Part shown: piece after piece, positions 16,964-26,245 of the stretch
Numbering within the stretch: position 1 is the first letter of the stretch
Layout of the letters: the number at the start of each line of letters is the position of its first letter
Assembly: GCF_016925635.1 (NCBI RefSeq)
Contig: NZ_CP070490.1
Coordinates: 4,904,001-4,968,000, forward strand
Reading direction: 5' to 3'
Origin: Lysinibacillus fusiformis
Lineage (GTDB): Bacteria; Bacillota; Bacilli; Bacillales_A; Planococcaceae
DNA: 64,000 nt
Notes under the pieces: generated by a model
The model's database searches: none
What the model was told of the DNA's origin: nothing
Seen by the model: the letters and a program-made list of their open reading frames with translations, nothing else
Position numbers and translations under genes: made by a program

Positions 16964-17971
16964 TTAGAGTAGCTTTTTCAAGATGCTTTTAACAGTGCCT
17001 GCTTGCTGAACGAGATGACTATTTTCGCCCATCCACATAGATAAATATTCAGCATTGCCTTGCTCAGCACTTTCTTTACGAATGGTAGTCGTTAAATAGT
17101 TTTGTAGAGGATAAGGTGCTACTGTCGCATCCTCCATACGTTTTGTGAAATCATTCGCTAAACCTCGTGCTGGCTTACCAGTAAATGCAAGCGTAATCGT
17201 CGTTTGTTGTTCTTTCGATGCTAACACAGCATTTTTATAGAGTGGTGAAATTTCGCATTCATCTGCCACTAGTAAAGCGGTACCAATTTGAACTACCTGT
17301 GCCCCACTCTCAAGTGCCTTTTGAATATCCTCTTTGGTTACAAGGCCACCCGCAGCGATAATAGGAATCGTAACTTTTCCCACTACTTGTTGTAGTAAGT
17401 CGTTTAACGGAATTAATTGCAGAGGAGCAGTAAAAGAACCTCGATGACCGCCAGCCTCTCCCCCTTGTAATACAACCGCATCCATTCCTGCCTGTTCCAC
17501 TAATATAGCTTCTTCTACTGTCGTAGCTGTGCCAATCGTATAGATACCGTGATCTTTTAATTGCTTGAGAATCGCTGGAGATGGCAGTCCAAATGTAAAT
17601 GAGCAAATTGCCACCTTCTCATCAATCACCGCTTGAACCTGTCCTGCAAAAACTTCTTTTGATACTACACTCTGTACAGGCGATAAGCCTAATTCATCGT
17701 AAAAAGGTTGCAGTGCCATTCGTGCTTGTTGTAAAACCTCGACATCAATTTTAGGTTCCTCTTGCACAAATAAATTGACTGCAAAGGGCTTTGTCGTTAA
17801 TTTCTTCACTTCCTGAATAAACTGCTTTGTTTGTTCACCATCTAAGTAACCCGCACCAATTGAGCCTAATAGCCCTGCCTCAGCACAAGCCGCCACAAAT
17901 TTAGGGGATGTTACGCCTGCCATTGGTGCTTGAATAATTGGATATTGAAAATCAAATGTTGTTTGTAGCAT
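16964..17971 (-). CDS. Nitronate monooxygenase (2-nitropropane dioxygenase family)
   Basis: 335 aa FMN-dependent TIM-barrel enzyme of the NMO/FabK group that oxidises alkyl nitronates. The N-terminal FDFQYPIIQAPMAGVTSPKF and the FMN/catalytic loop LQGGEAGGHRGSF are diagnostic, as is IPIIAAGGLVTKEDIQKAL for phosphate binding. The start is the ATG at 17971 after AAGGAG; a GTG 9 bp upstream is less likely. It occupies the place where yqhV, spoIIIAA and spoIIIAB are found in B. subtilis. A FabK-type enoyl-ACP reductase role cannot be excluded by motif alone. Confidence 0.85.
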   Translation of the reverse strand: MLQTTFDFQYPIIQAPMAGVTSPKFVAACAEAGLLGSIGAGYLDGEQTKQFIQEVKKLTTKPFAVNLFVQEEPKIDVEVLQQARMALQPFYDELGLSPVQSVVSKEVFAGQVQAVIDEKVAICSFTFGLPSPAILKQLKDHGIYTIGTATTVEEAILVEQAGMDAVVLQGGEAGGHRGSFTAPLQLIPLNDLLQQVVGKVTIPIIAAGGLVTKEDIQKALESGAQVVQIGTALLVADECEISPLYKNAVLASKEQQTTITLAFTGKPARGLANDFTKRMEDATVAPYPLQNYLTTTIRKESAEQGNAEYLSMWMGENSHLVQQAGTVKSILKKLL

Positions 17972-18128
17972 ACCTTTCACTCCTTACTATGATTGTAAAC
18001 AATTCTCCTAGTAATGACCATCTATCTGTTGATAGAAACTTGCTAGTTCCTCAATAAAAATTAGATAGTGCTTCTATCTATTATCACATTAAATGAACGA
18101 TTTGACAGGATATGTATAAGAAAAAAAT

Positions 18129-18160
18129 AAAAACCTACTCTTTCATCCAAAAGAGTAGGC
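18129..18160 (-). terminator. Rho-independent terminator after efp
   Basis: The arms CCTACTCTTT / AAAGAGTAGG lie 17 bp past the efp stop and end in a long T run on the minus strand. It closes the aroQ-pepQ-efp unit. Confidence 0.88.
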
Positions 18161-18176
18161 TGGCTATTACTGGTCA

Positions 18177-18734
18177 TTATGCACGAGAAACGTAAGAGCC
18201 TTCTTCAGTGTTAATGATTAGAACATCACCTTGGTTTACGAAGAATGGTACTTGTACAATAAGACCTGTTTGAAGAGTAGCAGGTTTTGTACCGCCTGAA
18301 GCTGTATCACCTTTAATTCCTGGTTCTGTTTCAGTTACTTCTAATTGTACAGTGTTTGGTAATTCAACACCTAGCATTTCACCTTGGTAAGATTGAATAT
18401 GCACTTCCATGTTTTCTTTAAGGAATTTTAGTTCATACTCGATAGCTGCTGAAGCTAGTTCAGTTTGCTCATATGATTCTAAGTCCATGAATACATGATC
18501 GTCACCTTGGGCATATAGGTATTGCATTTTACGGTTATCGATTTGTGCCTTCTCTACTTTTTCACCAGCACGGAATGTTTTTTCATTCACGGAGCCGTTA
18601 CGTAGGTTACGTAATTTAGAACGTACGAATGCAGCACCTTTACCTGGTTTAACGTGTTGGAAATCTAACACGCGATATAATTGGCCATCAACAACAATTG
18701 TTAGACCTGTACGAAAATCGTTTACTGAAATCAT
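18177..18734 (-). CDS. efp: Elongation factor P
   Basis: 185 aa, three beta-barrel domains. It enters the ribosomal E site and relieves stalling at polyproline. The domain I loop [20 protein letters not shown] holds the lysine (PGKG) that is modified in B. subtilis EF-P. The signature region is in [20 protein letters not shown]. It lies 17 bp downstream of pepQ, as in B. subtilis. Confidence 0.97.
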   Translation of the reverse strand: MISVNDFRTGLTIVVDGQLYRVLDFQHVKPGKGAAFVRSKLRNLRNGSVNEKTFRAGEKVEKAQIDNRKMQYLYAQGDDHVFMDLESYEQTELASAAIEYELKFLKENMEVHIQSYQGEMLGVELPNTVQLEVTETEPGIKGDTASGGTKPATLQTGLIVQVPFFVNQGDVLIINTEEGSYVSRA

Positions 18735-18751
18735 TTGTGTTCCTCCAAAGT

Positions 18752-19813
18752 TTATAAAATAATGAGTTCTTTTGACGAATGTGTTAGGAGTTCATTACCC
18801 TTCTCTGTGATTAAAATATCATCCTCGATACGGACACCACCGATTCCTGGTAAGTAAACACCTGGTTCAATCGTCACGGCCATACCTGGCTCTAGCACTG
18901 TATCAGAACGCATCGATAAGCCAGGGCCTTCATGTACTTCAAGACCAATACCATGTCCTAAAGAATGACCAAATGCTTCGCCATATCCTTTTTCTTTTAA
19001 ATAGTCACGTGCAATCGCGTCCGCTTGAATGCCTGTTAAGCCAGGGCCCACTTTTTTAAGTGCTAACAGTTGAGAAGCAAGGACTGCATTGTACATATCT
19101 ACTAATTTTTCAGATGGTTCTCCAACAGCCACAGTACGTGTGATATCCGAAATATAGCCATTATATAGCGCACCAAAGTCTAAAGTAACAAAGTCGCCTT
19201 TTTCAATCACTTTATTCGTTGCAACGCCATGTGGTAATGCTGAACGAAGACCAGACGCAACAATTGTGTCAAACGAAGACTGAGTTGCTCCTTGTTTACG
19301 CATGAAAAATTCTAATTCATTCGAAACCTCAAGCTCGGTTTTACCAGGCTTGATGAAGCCTAAAATATGTGTAAATGCGTGATCTGCAATTTCACACGCA
19401 GCCTTAATAATATTAATCTCTTGTTCCGTCTTAATCAAGCGAATTTTTTCAATTAGCCCAGAAATCGGCACTAAATCTGCTTGAATGTTCGATTTATACA
19501 GTTCATATGTGCCATAGCTTACAGTATCTTTCTCAAAGCCCAATAATTTGATGCCCATATTGTTTACTTGAGTAGCGATTTCTTCAATAATTGTCGCTTC
19601 ATGCTTGACAATTCGGAAGTCCTGAATTTGTGCAGCAGCCTGCTCTGTATAACGGAAATCTGTAATAAATACAGCATCATTTTGAGACACAATTGCTACG
19701 CCCGCTGTCCCTGTAAAACCTGTCATATAGTGACGGTTGTACCCATTAGTAATTAGAATGCCATCGATGCTTTGTTCTTGAAGTGCTTTACGTAGCTTTT
19801 GTAATTTCAACAT
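18752..19813 (-). CDS. pepQ: Xaa-Pro aminopeptidase/dipeptidase (M24 family)
   Basis: 353 aa, the exact length of B. subtilis YqhT. The creatinase-like N domain is followed by the pita-bread catalytic domain. Metal ligands are visible: Asp in [18 protein letters not shown], His in [15 protein letters not shown], Glu in [11 protein letters not shown] and Glu in [10 protein letters not shown]. It hydrolyses peptides with proline in position two. The ATG at 19813 overlaps the end of aroQ closely and follows GGGAG; a TTG 6 bp upstream is less favoured. Confidence 0.93.
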   Translation of the reverse strand: MLKLQKLRKALQEQSIDGILITNGYNRHYMTGFTGTAGVAIVSQNDAVFITDFRYTEQAAAQIQDFRIVKHEATIIEEIATQVNNMGIKLLGFEKDTVSYGTYELYKSNIQADLVPISGLIEKIRLIKTEQEINIIKAACEIADHAFTHILGFIKPGKTELEVSNELEFFMRKQGATQSSFDTIVASGLRSALPHGVATNKVIEKGDFVTLDFGALYNGYISDITRTVAVGEPSEKLVDMYNAVLASQLLALKKVGPGLTGIQADAIARDYLKEKGYGEAFGHSLGHGIGLEVHEGPGLSMRSDTVLEPGMAVTIEPGVYLPGIGGVRIEDDILITEKGNELLTHSSKELIIL

Positions 19814-19815
19814 AA

Positions 19816-20250
19816 TCAATTCTCCCTCTCGATAAATGTACGTAGTGCCAGTTCATAGCCTTTCGTACCTAGTCCACAAATTTGACCAAGGCAGGCCGGA
19901 GCAAGATAGGAATGATGTCGGAAAGCCTCACGTTTGTGGATATTGGAAATATGTACTTCGATAACTGGCACAGAAATACCTGCAATCGCATCATGTAACG
20001 CGATGCTTGTATGGGTATATGCACCAGGATTAAAGATAATACCATCATAGTTTTCGTCCTCTGCTTCATGCACCCAATCGACTAGTACCCCTTCATGATT
20101 GGATTGACGAAATTCAACTGTAGCACCTAAAGAAGCCGCAAGATTTTGAACATTTTCTCGAACATCATCCAATGTTTCATGTCCATAAATATGTGGCTCT
20201 CGTTTACCAAGTCGATTTAAGTTAGGTCCATTCAAACATAATAACTTCAC
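19816..20250 (-). CDS. aroQ: 3-dehydroquinate dehydratase, type II
   Basis: 144 aa flavodoxin-like enzyme that converts 3-dehydroquinate to 3-dehydroshikimate in the shikimate pathway. The active-site loop LNGPNLNRLGKREPHIYG, the NPGAYTHTSIALHDAI segment and VIEVHISNIHKREAFRHHS are all conserved. It is followed within 2 bp by pepQ. The pathway partner aroK lies at 57.8-58.3 kb. Confidence 0.96.
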   Translation of the reverse strand: MKLLCLNGPNLNRLGKREPHIYGHETLDDVRENVQNLAASLGATVEFRQSNHEGVLVDWVHEAEDENYDGIIFNPGAYTHTSIALHDAIAGISVPVIEVHISNIHKREAFRHHSYLAPACLGQICGLGTKGYELALRTFIEREN

Positions 20251-20337
20251 GCTTCTATTCGCCTCTTTCTATGTACTTGCCATTTATTTTATCATACACC
20301 GTGCATTCAGCAACTAATTTCAACTAGTGGTTCCATA

Positions 20338-20365
20338 AATACCCCCTCAAACGAAGGGGATATTT
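20338..20365 (-). terminator. Weak terminator after yqhR
   Basis: A short hairpin (ATACCCC / GGGGATAT) lies just past the yqhR stop with only a modest T stretch. It probably separates yqhR from aroQ. Confidence 0.5.
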
Positions 20366-20372
20366 TGCCCCA

Positions 20373-20801
20373 CTAACTTTGTTTTTGTGTCGTATGTTCC
20401 TTCTGATGGAAATTGGCGGTTTCCAGCAAGAAACGTAATAAACAAATGACGGTCACCATAAATGGAATCGACAGTTTTTTAAAAGACGTAAGTTGTAATG
20501 GTAAATCTAAAGCCATCCATTCTAATGTGATGGTCACCAAAAGACCTAGTAAAAGGGAAGAAAAGACAGCTGGGATGATATATACATAGCGCATTGTCAT
20601 GTATAAAAATAAGCCAATAATAAATAGAAGAAAAATAAAAAAGGTCCACTGAAATAATTTGGAGCTTTCTTCAAACCAATTCCATTTCTTATAAAACCCA
20701 ATCGGATGCCATTTAATGAGATGGAAATAATGTAAACCCTTTAAGCACAGCGCTAAAACAAGCGCGTTGACAAGTGCTGTAATCGTCGCTACCTTCACCA
20801 T
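20373..20801 (-). CDS. yqhR: YqhR-like membrane protein
   Basis: 142 aa with four predicted membrane helices (ITALVNALVLALCLKGLHYF; WTFFIFLLFIIGLFLYMTM; IIPAVFSSLLLGLLVTITL; VTVICLLRFLLETANF). The gene position, divergent from yqhQ and upstream of aroQ, matches yqhR of B. subtilis, a conserved Bacillales membrane protein of unknown function. Identification rests on synteny and topology. Confidence 0.75.
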   Translation of the reverse strand: MVKVATITALVNALVLALCLKGLHYFHLIKWHPIGFYKKWNWFEESSKLFQWTFFIFLLFIIGLFLYMTMRYVYIIPAVFSSLLLGLLVTITLEWMALDLPLQLTSFKKLSIPFMVTVICLLRFLLETANFHQKEHTTQKQS

Positions 20802-20947
20802 ATACCTCCTTTATGCACACTAATCATTTCCTAAAATGTACGATTAGTGTAGCCATATAGAAAATTTACTATGCGTAAAGGTAGAGGTTTTTCACTAAAT
20901 TTAGTACAATGGTACAGTTGAAATATATAAAGAGAGTGGTGTTAGCC

Positions 20948-21880
20948 TTGAGCAATTCACCTGTATACGGGGGACAAGCACAATTAGAGGGTGTGATGTT
21001 CGGAGGAAAGGAACATACTGTTACAGCCATTCGTCGTAACGATGATTCCATTGATTATTATCATTTCAAAAAAGTACAAAAACCGATGTTACAAAAGCTG
21101 AAGAAAATTCCATTTGTACGAGGCGTTGTTGCGCTGATTGAATCCGCTGGCTTAGGTTCTCGTCATATGCAATTTGCTGGGGATCGTTATGATGTAGTAC
21201 CTGGCGAAGAGGAAGATCATAAAGAAGAAGGCTCTAAACTTCAAATGATACTTGGCGTTGCTGTAGTAGGTATTCTTTCCTTTTTATTTGGAAAATTTGC
21301 CTTTACATTAATTCCTGTTTTTATAGCTGATTTTTTCTCAAAATGGATTGAAGGAAAAACGGGACAGATTTTACTAGAAAGTGGCATTAAGCTCCTTTTA
21401 CTACTTACCTATTTATACTTTATCTCGTTGACACCTCTGATTAAACGGGTATTTCAGTATCACGGTGCTGAGCATAAAGTCATTAACTGCTATGAAGCAG
21501 GTTTGGACATTACCGTAAAAAACGTCCAAGCTCAATCACGTCTGCACTATCGTTGCGGCAGTAGCTTTATTCTATTCACAGTGTTTGTCGGTATGTTTTT
21601 ATATTTCTTTGTGCCTACAGATCCACTGTGGCTTCGTATTTTAGATCGTATTCTATTAATTCCTGTTGTTCTTGGTATCTCATTTGAAGTCTTACAAGCG
21701 ACAAATGCTTGCCGTAATATTCCAGTGTTACGCTTCCTTGGCTACCCTGGCTTATGGCTTCAATTACTAACAACTCGTGAGCCAAAGGACGATCAAGTGG
21801 AAGTAGCGATTGCTTCCTTTAATATGCTACGCCAAGTAGAGCAGCAACCTGAAATTGCTGCGACATTAAATCATGATTAA
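20948..21880 (+). CDS. yqhQ: YqhQ family membrane protein (DUF1385)
   Basis: 310 aa from a TTG at 20948 (GAGTGGTG upstream), which aligns with the B. subtilis start before PVYGGQA; the frame is open from an ATG at 20909, so the start is uncertain. Characteristic parts are SPVYGGQAQLEGVMFGGKEH, the FQYHGAEHKVINCYEAG segment and HYRCGSSFILFTVFVGM, with several membrane helices. DUF1385 proteins form oligomers in the membrane; a metal-dependent role has been suggested for relatives, but none is shown here. Confidence 0.85.
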   Translation: MSNSPVYGGQAQLEGVMFGGKEHTVTAIRRNDDSIDYYHFKKVQKPMLQKLKKIPFVRGVVALIESAGLGSRHMQFAGDRYDVVPGEEEDHKEEGSKLQMILGVAVVGILSFLFGKFAFTLIPVFIADFFSKWIEGKTGQILLESGIKLLLLLTYLYFISLTPLIKRVFQYHGAEHKVINCYEAGLDITVKNVQAQSRLHYRCGSSFILFTVFVGMFLYFFVPTDPLWLRILDRILLIPVVLGISFEVLQATNACRNIPVLRFLGYPGLWLQLLTTREPKDDQVEVAIASFNMLRQVEQQPEIAATLNHD

Positions 21881-21882
21881 CA

Positions 21883-21926
21883 AAAAAAGGCAGCCCAACA
21901 TGAACGTTGGAGCTGCCTTTTTTCAT
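21883..21926. terminator. Bidirectional terminator between yqhQ and the ABC permease gene
   Basis: The arms AAAAAAGGCAGCTCCAACG / CGTTGG-GCTGCC (imperfect) with T runs on both sides lie between convergent genes and can end both. Confidence 0.85.
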
Positions 21927-22660
21927 TTTGAACCATTGCCTTGCATTTTCTGCTTAAATATAAAAATAGCGAGAATCGTAATAATTACTGTATAACCGAT
22001 GACAACGATGAGTGAATGAAACATATTAGTATACTCTGCATGTAAAATAGCCTTCGCTGCATTGACTGCATGAACGAAAGGTAAATACTGCGCAATCGTT
22101 TGAAATGTTCCACCAATCATATCTAATTCGAACCATGTTCCACTTAACCAAGTTGTGATATTAACAAAGATGGCAAAAATTCCTCCTACCTGTTTATCTG
22201 TAAATAATGTCCCAAACAATAAACCAAAACTAATATAGAGTGGTGAGATAATCAGAAGTACAAGGATCATGAAGAGAATGGACTTATTAAACGACAACCC
22301 TAAAAACAGGGCGGTAACTAAACAGACAATGATTTGTAGCAGAGCTATTGGTATTAAAGGTAGCATATAACCTAAAATGTAATCAGCAGCAGACATAGGA
22401 GAAACGAAAATTCGCATTAAAAAGGATGAGCTTTTATCTTTTCCCAGTAACATTCCTGAAAACAATGTGAGAAAAGAAAAACTAAATACAATGATACCTG
22501 GTGTTAGACTATTCATTTCATATAAAGCAAATGGCATATTTTTTTGCATAACAGAAAACAATGCTAACAAAAGGATTGGTAAGCCCATACCAAATAATAA
22601 AGTGACTGGATCACGGACAATCTCTTTATGAGTCCTTGTTGCAAATACGGCCACCCTCAC
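21923..22660 (-). CDS. ABC-2 type transporter permease
   Basis: 245 aa with six membrane helices, for example LLFGMGLPILLLALFSV and SFGLLFGTLFTDKQVGGIFA. The ABC-2 signature region and the SGTWFELDMIGGTFQTIAQY loop mark it as an export-type permease of drug, lipid or peptide exporters. It overlaps the ATPase gene by 4 bp. Because the ATPase gene has an internal stop, the exporter may be inactive. Confidence 0.85.
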   Translation of the reverse strand: MRVAVFATRTHKEIVRDPVTLLFGMGLPILLLALFSVMQKNMPFALYEMNSLTPGIIVFSFSFLTLFSGMLLGKDKSSSFLMRIFVSPMSAADYILGYMLPLIPIALLQIIVCLVTALFLGLSFNKSILFMILVLLIISPLYISFGLLFGTLFTDKQVGGIFAIFVNITTWLSGTWFELDMIGGTFQTIAQYLPFVHAVNAAKAILHAEYTNMFHSLIVVIGYTVIITILAIFIFKQKMQGNGSK

Positions 22661-23382
22661 AAGAACACCTCCTCCGTTTTTTCCAAGAATACTTCTTCTA
22701 AAGATTGCTTGCCCGTTTCACTGATCAGTTGTTGTATCGTACCTAGTGCACATAATTGTCCATGATGCATAATGCCTACACGATCAGCCAAAGCCTCTAC
22801 TTCTTCTAAATAATGTGAAGTCAAAATAATCGTGACATATCCTTTTAAGTGCTTCAATATGTTCCATACATCATTCCTTGCCCGTATATCCATCCCTAAA
22901 GTCGGTTCATCAAGGAACAATACTTTGGGATTTGACATCAAGGCCATCGCTACACTTAAACGGCGCTGGTAGCCACCAGATAGTGTCTTAGCTTTGTCAT
23001 GCTGACGTGGCGTCAGTCCGAATAATTCTAATTGTGTTTGTACTTGTTGTTGTGCCTGTGCTTTTTCGTAGCCATAAATTTAGCCAATTAATAGTAAATT
23101 TTCATATACCGTTAAATTAGGTGCAACAGCCGTTTCCTGAGGAGAAATATTGATCATTTGTTTAACAGCCTGTGTATTTTGTACAATACTTTTCCCGCCT
23201 ATTGTGGCATCTCCCTCTGTAGGTGGAAGGAGGCCACACAACATTTTGATTGTGGTTGTTTTGCCAGCCCCATTTTGTCCTAAAAGAGCGAAAAGTTCAC
23301 CTTGATGGATTTGTAAATTTAATTGATTAACGACTACGCGCTCCTTATAACGCTTTGTTAAACCTTTTATGTTAATCGTCAA
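22657..23382 (-). pseudogene. ABC transporter ATP-binding protein interrupted by one in-frame TAA
   Basis: From a TTG at 23382 (GAGGTGAAGAG upstream) the frame encodes a complete ABC ATPase of about 241 codons: Walker A GQNGAGKTTTIKML, signature TLSGGYQRRLSVAMALM, Walker B KVLFLDEPTLGMD, H-loop LTSHYLEEVEAL. A single TAA at 23077-23079, in NLLLIG*IYGYEKAQ, cuts it between the Q-loop region and the signature, with no frame change. A re-start at the internal ATG at 22947 would lack Walker A. It is either a recent nonsense mutation or a sequencing error. Belongs with the permease and the LytTR/DUF3021 genes. Confidence 0.8.
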
Positions 23383-23848
23383 GCTCTTCACCTCGATTGG
23401 AAAGTATGGCATTAATTTTTTCTATGTCACGTTGTGAAAATCTATATTGTAAAACCCATGTCACAATATAAGTTCCGAGAAAGCTGGCTACGAGAGAACC
23501 AACATTAGCCATCGTTTTTGGCATCCATAGTAGCGTTACAATTGGTATCCAAATCATTGCCGTTATGAAAAAGTGGACCAAATATTGTTTCAACATGCCC
23601 CATCTAGCCATATCAAAAATAAGTGCAGCAAGTGCAAAGGTAATACCGATGACCCCTGTTAATAGATTTTGGCTAATAATTGCACTCATTTCATTTGTAA
23701 AGTAAGTACGAAATTCAGGAACAACCCAAACATATTGCCCTTGTCCTATGCCCATTGATACAAAGAATTGCACAATTTGTCCCAGTATCACACCTATCAC
23801 AAAACCTCCAATAATACGTGTTAAAATTTCTTTTCGCATGTTTTTCAC
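23372..23848 (-). CDS. DUF3021 membrane protein
   Basis: 158 aa with four membrane helices (IGGFVIGVILGQIVQFFVSM; LLTGVIGITFALAALIFDM; FFITAMIWIPIVTLLWM; VGSLVASFLGTYIVTWVLQY). The pattern and the place directly after a LytTR gene identify the DUF3021 partner of LytTR regulatory systems, in which it restrains the LytTR activator by an unknown signal. It overlaps the ATPase start by 11 bp. Confidence 0.8.
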   Translation of the reverse strand: MKNMRKEILTRIIGGFVIGVILGQIVQFFVSMGIGQGQYVWVVPEFRTYFTNEMSAIISQNLLTGVIGITFALAALIFDMARWGMLKQYLVHFFITAMIWIPIVTLLWMPKTMANVGSLVASFLGTYIVTWVLQYRFSQRDIEKINAILSNRGEELDD

Positions 23849-23849
23849 C

Positions 23850-24290
23850 TCAAATCCCTAAATGTTTCTTAATTTTGCTTACATAACGCCTTGATGCGTA
23901 TGTTTTCGTGCCATTCTTCAATTCAACTCCGATTGTACCGGTTCTACTAATGTCCATATGCTTGATCATGTAGCGATTGACTATTTCGGCATTTGAAATA
24001 CGGATAAACATTTGAGGGTTGAGCTTTTCCTCCAGCTCATAAAGGCGAAAACGTACCGTATAAACACCCTTAATGGTTTGCACAAAAACCTTTTTTTGCT
24101 CTGTATAAATACGAACGATCTCCTTACTATCGATCAATTCAACGCCTTTATGAGAGAAAGCGATTAACGTGCTTTCCGCTGCCGCAGTAATACTTTGCAT
24201 AAGATGCTCAATGTCATCCGTCATTTTATCTGTGAGAATGATTACTTTGGGTTCTTTATATGTAGGGTCAATCGATATTTCCACCTTCAT
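23850..24290 (-). CDS. LytTR family transcriptional regulator
   Basis: 146 aa from the ATG at 24290, preceded by AAAGGA; the frame stays open to 24332. There is no receiver domain. The C-terminal half is a LytTR DNA-binding domain: IVRIYTEQKKVFVQTIKGVY, then FIRISNAEIVNRYMIKHMD and TYASRRYVSKIKKHLG. It is followed 1 bp later by DUF3021, the standard LytTR regulatory pair. A pair of direct repeats upstream fits autoregulation. Confidence 0.87.
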   Translation of the reverse strand: MKVEISIDPTYKEPKVIILTDKMTDDIEHLMQSITAAAESTLIAFSHKGVELIDSKEIVRIYTEQKKVFVQTIKGVYTVRFRLYELEEKLNPQMFIRISNAEIVNRYMIKHMDISRTGTIGVELKNGTKTYASRRYVSKIKKHLGI

Positions 24291-24354
24291 ATGATCACTG
24301 TCCTTTCTACGCCTCACTATAAATTTTTCCATACACGTTGTAAATGAACTTTCG

Positions 24355-24385
24355 ACAACTGGTCGTTATCAAGGAATAAGTGGTC
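24355..24385 (-). promoter_or_regulatory. LytTR-type direct-repeat binding site
   Basis: On the minus strand the motifs GACCACTTAT (24385-24376) and GACCAGTTGT (24364-24355) recur with a period of exactly 21 bp, two helical turns. LytTR proteins bind two short direct repeats on one DNA face at this spacing. The site lies about 65 bp upstream of the LytTR start and would drive the LytTR-DUF3021-ABC operon. Confidence 0.65.
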
Positions 24386-24411
24386 AATCTAAAAGATTTT
24401 TTTGAACGATA

Positions 24412-24448
24412 AAAAACACCCCTCTAGATAGGACTATCCAAAGGGGTG
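24412..24448 (-). terminator. Terminator after the 160-aa membrane protein gene
   Basis: The arms CACCCCT / AGGGGTG with an extended imperfect stem lie 17 bp past the stop at 24465, followed by a T-rich run on the minus strand. Confidence 0.75.
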
Positions 24449-24464
24449 AAACGTACAACTTAGC

Positions 24465-24947
24465 TTACTTAGACTGTTTTTTGCTTACTATAAGGGCTGT
24501 AAAAATACCCACCATATTCGGTATGATACTGATTAATAAAAACCGCCAATTATTTGTTATGAAGGAGATAATAGTAAAAATAATAAGGGATGCGACATTG
24601 ATGCTTATACCTATCTTCACATAAGAAGACTTAAATGGTACTGGGCCGTACATGTTGACAGTCAAAATGATCCCTATGATCCCCCAACTCCCTATATGTA
24701 CTAATAAAAGAATACCTAAAACCATGGCAATGTTTAATTCAATTCCAAACACCATTAATGAAAAGAAAATATAAATTGCTGCTAATGTCATATACCATGA
24801 ATAAGATTTTGCCTTTTGCCAAATATGGTCGTATAGTTCATCTAAGCCTCTATTTTTCTTCGCTTTTTGCCTTCCGAACCACCAACCAAGAATCCCACAA
24901 ATCATCCCACCATACAGTCCAAAAATACCCCCGATAGAAAATTCCAT
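24465..24947 (-). CDS. Hypothetical membrane protein paired with an XRE regulator
   Basis: 160 aa, five predicted membrane helices, beginning IGGIFGLYGGMICGILGWWFG and including ELNIAMVLGILLLVHIGSWG. I do not recognise a named family. The ATG overlaps the last bases of the upstream XRE gene, so the two are translated together. XRE-plus-small-membrane-protein pairs are common in Bacilli, where the regulator controls the membrane gene; the substrate or function is unknown. Confidence 0.7.
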   Translation of the reverse strand: MEFSIGGIFGLYGGMICGILGWWFGRQKAKKNRGLDELYDHIWQKAKSYSWYMTLAAIYIFFSLMVFGIELNIAMVLGILLLVHIGSWGIIGIILTVNMYGPVPFKSSYVKIGISINVASLIIFTIISFITNNWRFLLISIIPNMVGIFTALIVSKKQSK

Positions 24948-25153
24948 TATGCCATTCCCTCCTCTTCGAAAATAAATACTTCCTCAATCGTGCAGTTGAA
25001 CGCTTTTGAAATATTGTAGGCAAGCTCTAGTGATGGATTAAATTTTCCCGATTCAATTGCAATGATTGATTGTCTTGAGACACCAACTAATTTTGACAAA
25101 TCCTCCTGCGTAATCTTCTTCGATTTCCGCAATTCACGAATTCTGTTTTTCAT
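24947..25153 (-). CDS. XRE/Cro-CI family transcriptional regulator, short form
   Basis: 68 aa made up of one helix-turn-helix domain: RIRELRKSKKITQEDLSKLV then GVSRQSIIAIESGKFNPSLE, with a C-terminal IEEVFIFEEEG tail. This compact class represses its own promoter. A cluster of GTAAAG/CTTTAC dyads sits directly upstream. Confidence 0.9.
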   Translation of the reverse strand: MKNRIRELRKSKKITQEDLSKLVGVSRQSIIAIESGKFNPSLELAYNISKAFNCTIEEVFIFEEEGMA

Positions 25154-25170
25154 AATGCCTCCTCATTAAA

Positions 25171-25245
25171 TGTAAAGTAAACTGTACATTTATTTATAAG
25201 TAAAGTTTACTTTACATTATTTAGGATGTCAAGTTCACTTTACAA
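25171..25245. promoter_or_regulatory. Cluster of dyads upstream of the XRE gene (putative operator)
   Basis: Three related motifs are seen: TGTAAAGTAAACTGTACA (25171-25188), GTAAAG-TTTA-CTTTAC (25200-25215) and GTTCACTTTACA (near 25233-25244). They share AAAG/CTTT half-sites and cover the promoter region of the XRE gene, which suggests autorepression. Confidence 0.6.
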
Positions 25246-25276
25246 TTTTAAATAAACCTTGTTAAAAAAGTACATA

Positions 25277-25310
25277 GAAAAACGTGTTTTGAATTGGTCA
25301 AAACACGTTT
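25277..25310 (-). terminator. Terminator after the esterase gene
   Basis: The arms AAAACGTGTTTTGA / TCAAAACACGTTTT form a near-perfect hairpin just past the stop at 25319. Confidence 0.85.
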
Positions 25311-25318
25311 TCTGTGAA

Positions 25319-26245
25319 TTATTTACTTAGGATATTTATAATTTTCTGTTGAGCATCTATTGCTTCAGGAATCGGCATCACAACAAACACATGATTCATC
25401 TTAGGATAAACAAAGGTAGTGATCGCAACGCCTTGTTCTGTTAGTTGTTCATCAAATTGGATTGCATCTGGATATAAGCTTTCGTGTGTTCCAATAAAAT
25501 GAGTAATCTTGCTAGTTCCTTGAAAATCACCATAAATTGGACTAATCATTGGATCCTTTAAATCTTTATCAGCTGCCCATATTTTAGTAATAACTTCCAT
25601 TCCTTCACTAGCTAACATAGGGTCGTTTTCTTCATAGTCATGTATAAGAGGATTTTCTAAACTTATATCAACGCATGCCGACAATAAGATAATATCTTGC
25701 GGTTGAGGCAAATGGTCCCGCTTCAAAAGCTGAATCAAACCAAGTGCTATATTTCCGCCTGCTGAATCCCCTATAATGGTTAATTGATTGGAGCTTTCAA
25801 CAGATTCTAGAATCTCTTTATAGAAGTTAAGCATTTTTGGGTACGTATCTTGATAGTTAAAATGAGGTACTTTCGGATAAATAGGCGCAATAACTTTTGC
25901 ATTTAATGATTGTGCCATTTTATCCATGAACAACCAGTGTAAATTTAAAGGTTGATTCGTCCAAGCGCCACCATGTATATAAAGAATCACCTTTTGTGAC
26001 GAAGACTTTTGGTCATTTAAAATGAAAACCTGCATATCCTCGAAAGTTTGCTCCTTCAAATCGCTTACAAGATTGACATCCTCCCCAATCACATAAGGGT
26101 GAATATTTTCTGTTCCTCTTTGTTTAATAAACTGTTGAGTATTTTCAATACTAGAAAAGCTCTTTTTATTACTTTGTGAAAATAACAATTTTTCAAATTG
26201 AACACTCTCTACAGATCGTTCTCCGTTAAAAATTTCTATACTCAT
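25319..26245 (-). CDS. Alpha/beta hydrolase, HSL-type esterase
   Basis: 308 aa. The oxyanion-hole motif ILYIHGGAWTNQPLN (about residue 90) and the nucleophile elbow IIGDSAGGNIALGL place it in the hormone-sensitive-lipase (acetyl esterase) family. The acid is likely the Asp in SLYPDAIQFDE and the base the His in YPKMNHVFVVMP. Cytoplasmic, no signal peptide. It is flanked by terminators and appears monocistronic. The natural substrate, a short acyl ester, is not deducible. Confidence 0.88.
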   Translation of the reverse strand: MSIEIFNGERSVESVQFEKLLFSQSNKKSFSSIENTQQFIKQRGTENIHPYVIGEDVNLVSDLKEQTFEDMQVFILNDQKSSSQKVILYIHGGAWTNQPLNLHWLFMDKMAQSLNAKVIAPIYPKVPHFNYQDTYPKMLNFYKEILESVESSNQLTIIGDSAGGNIALGLIQLLKRDHLPQPQDIILLSACVDISLENPLIHDYEENDPMLASEGMEVITKIWAADKDLKDPMISPIYGDFQGTSKITHFIGTHESLYPDAIQFDEQLTEQGVAITTFVYPKMNHVFVVMPIPEAIDAQQKIINILSK

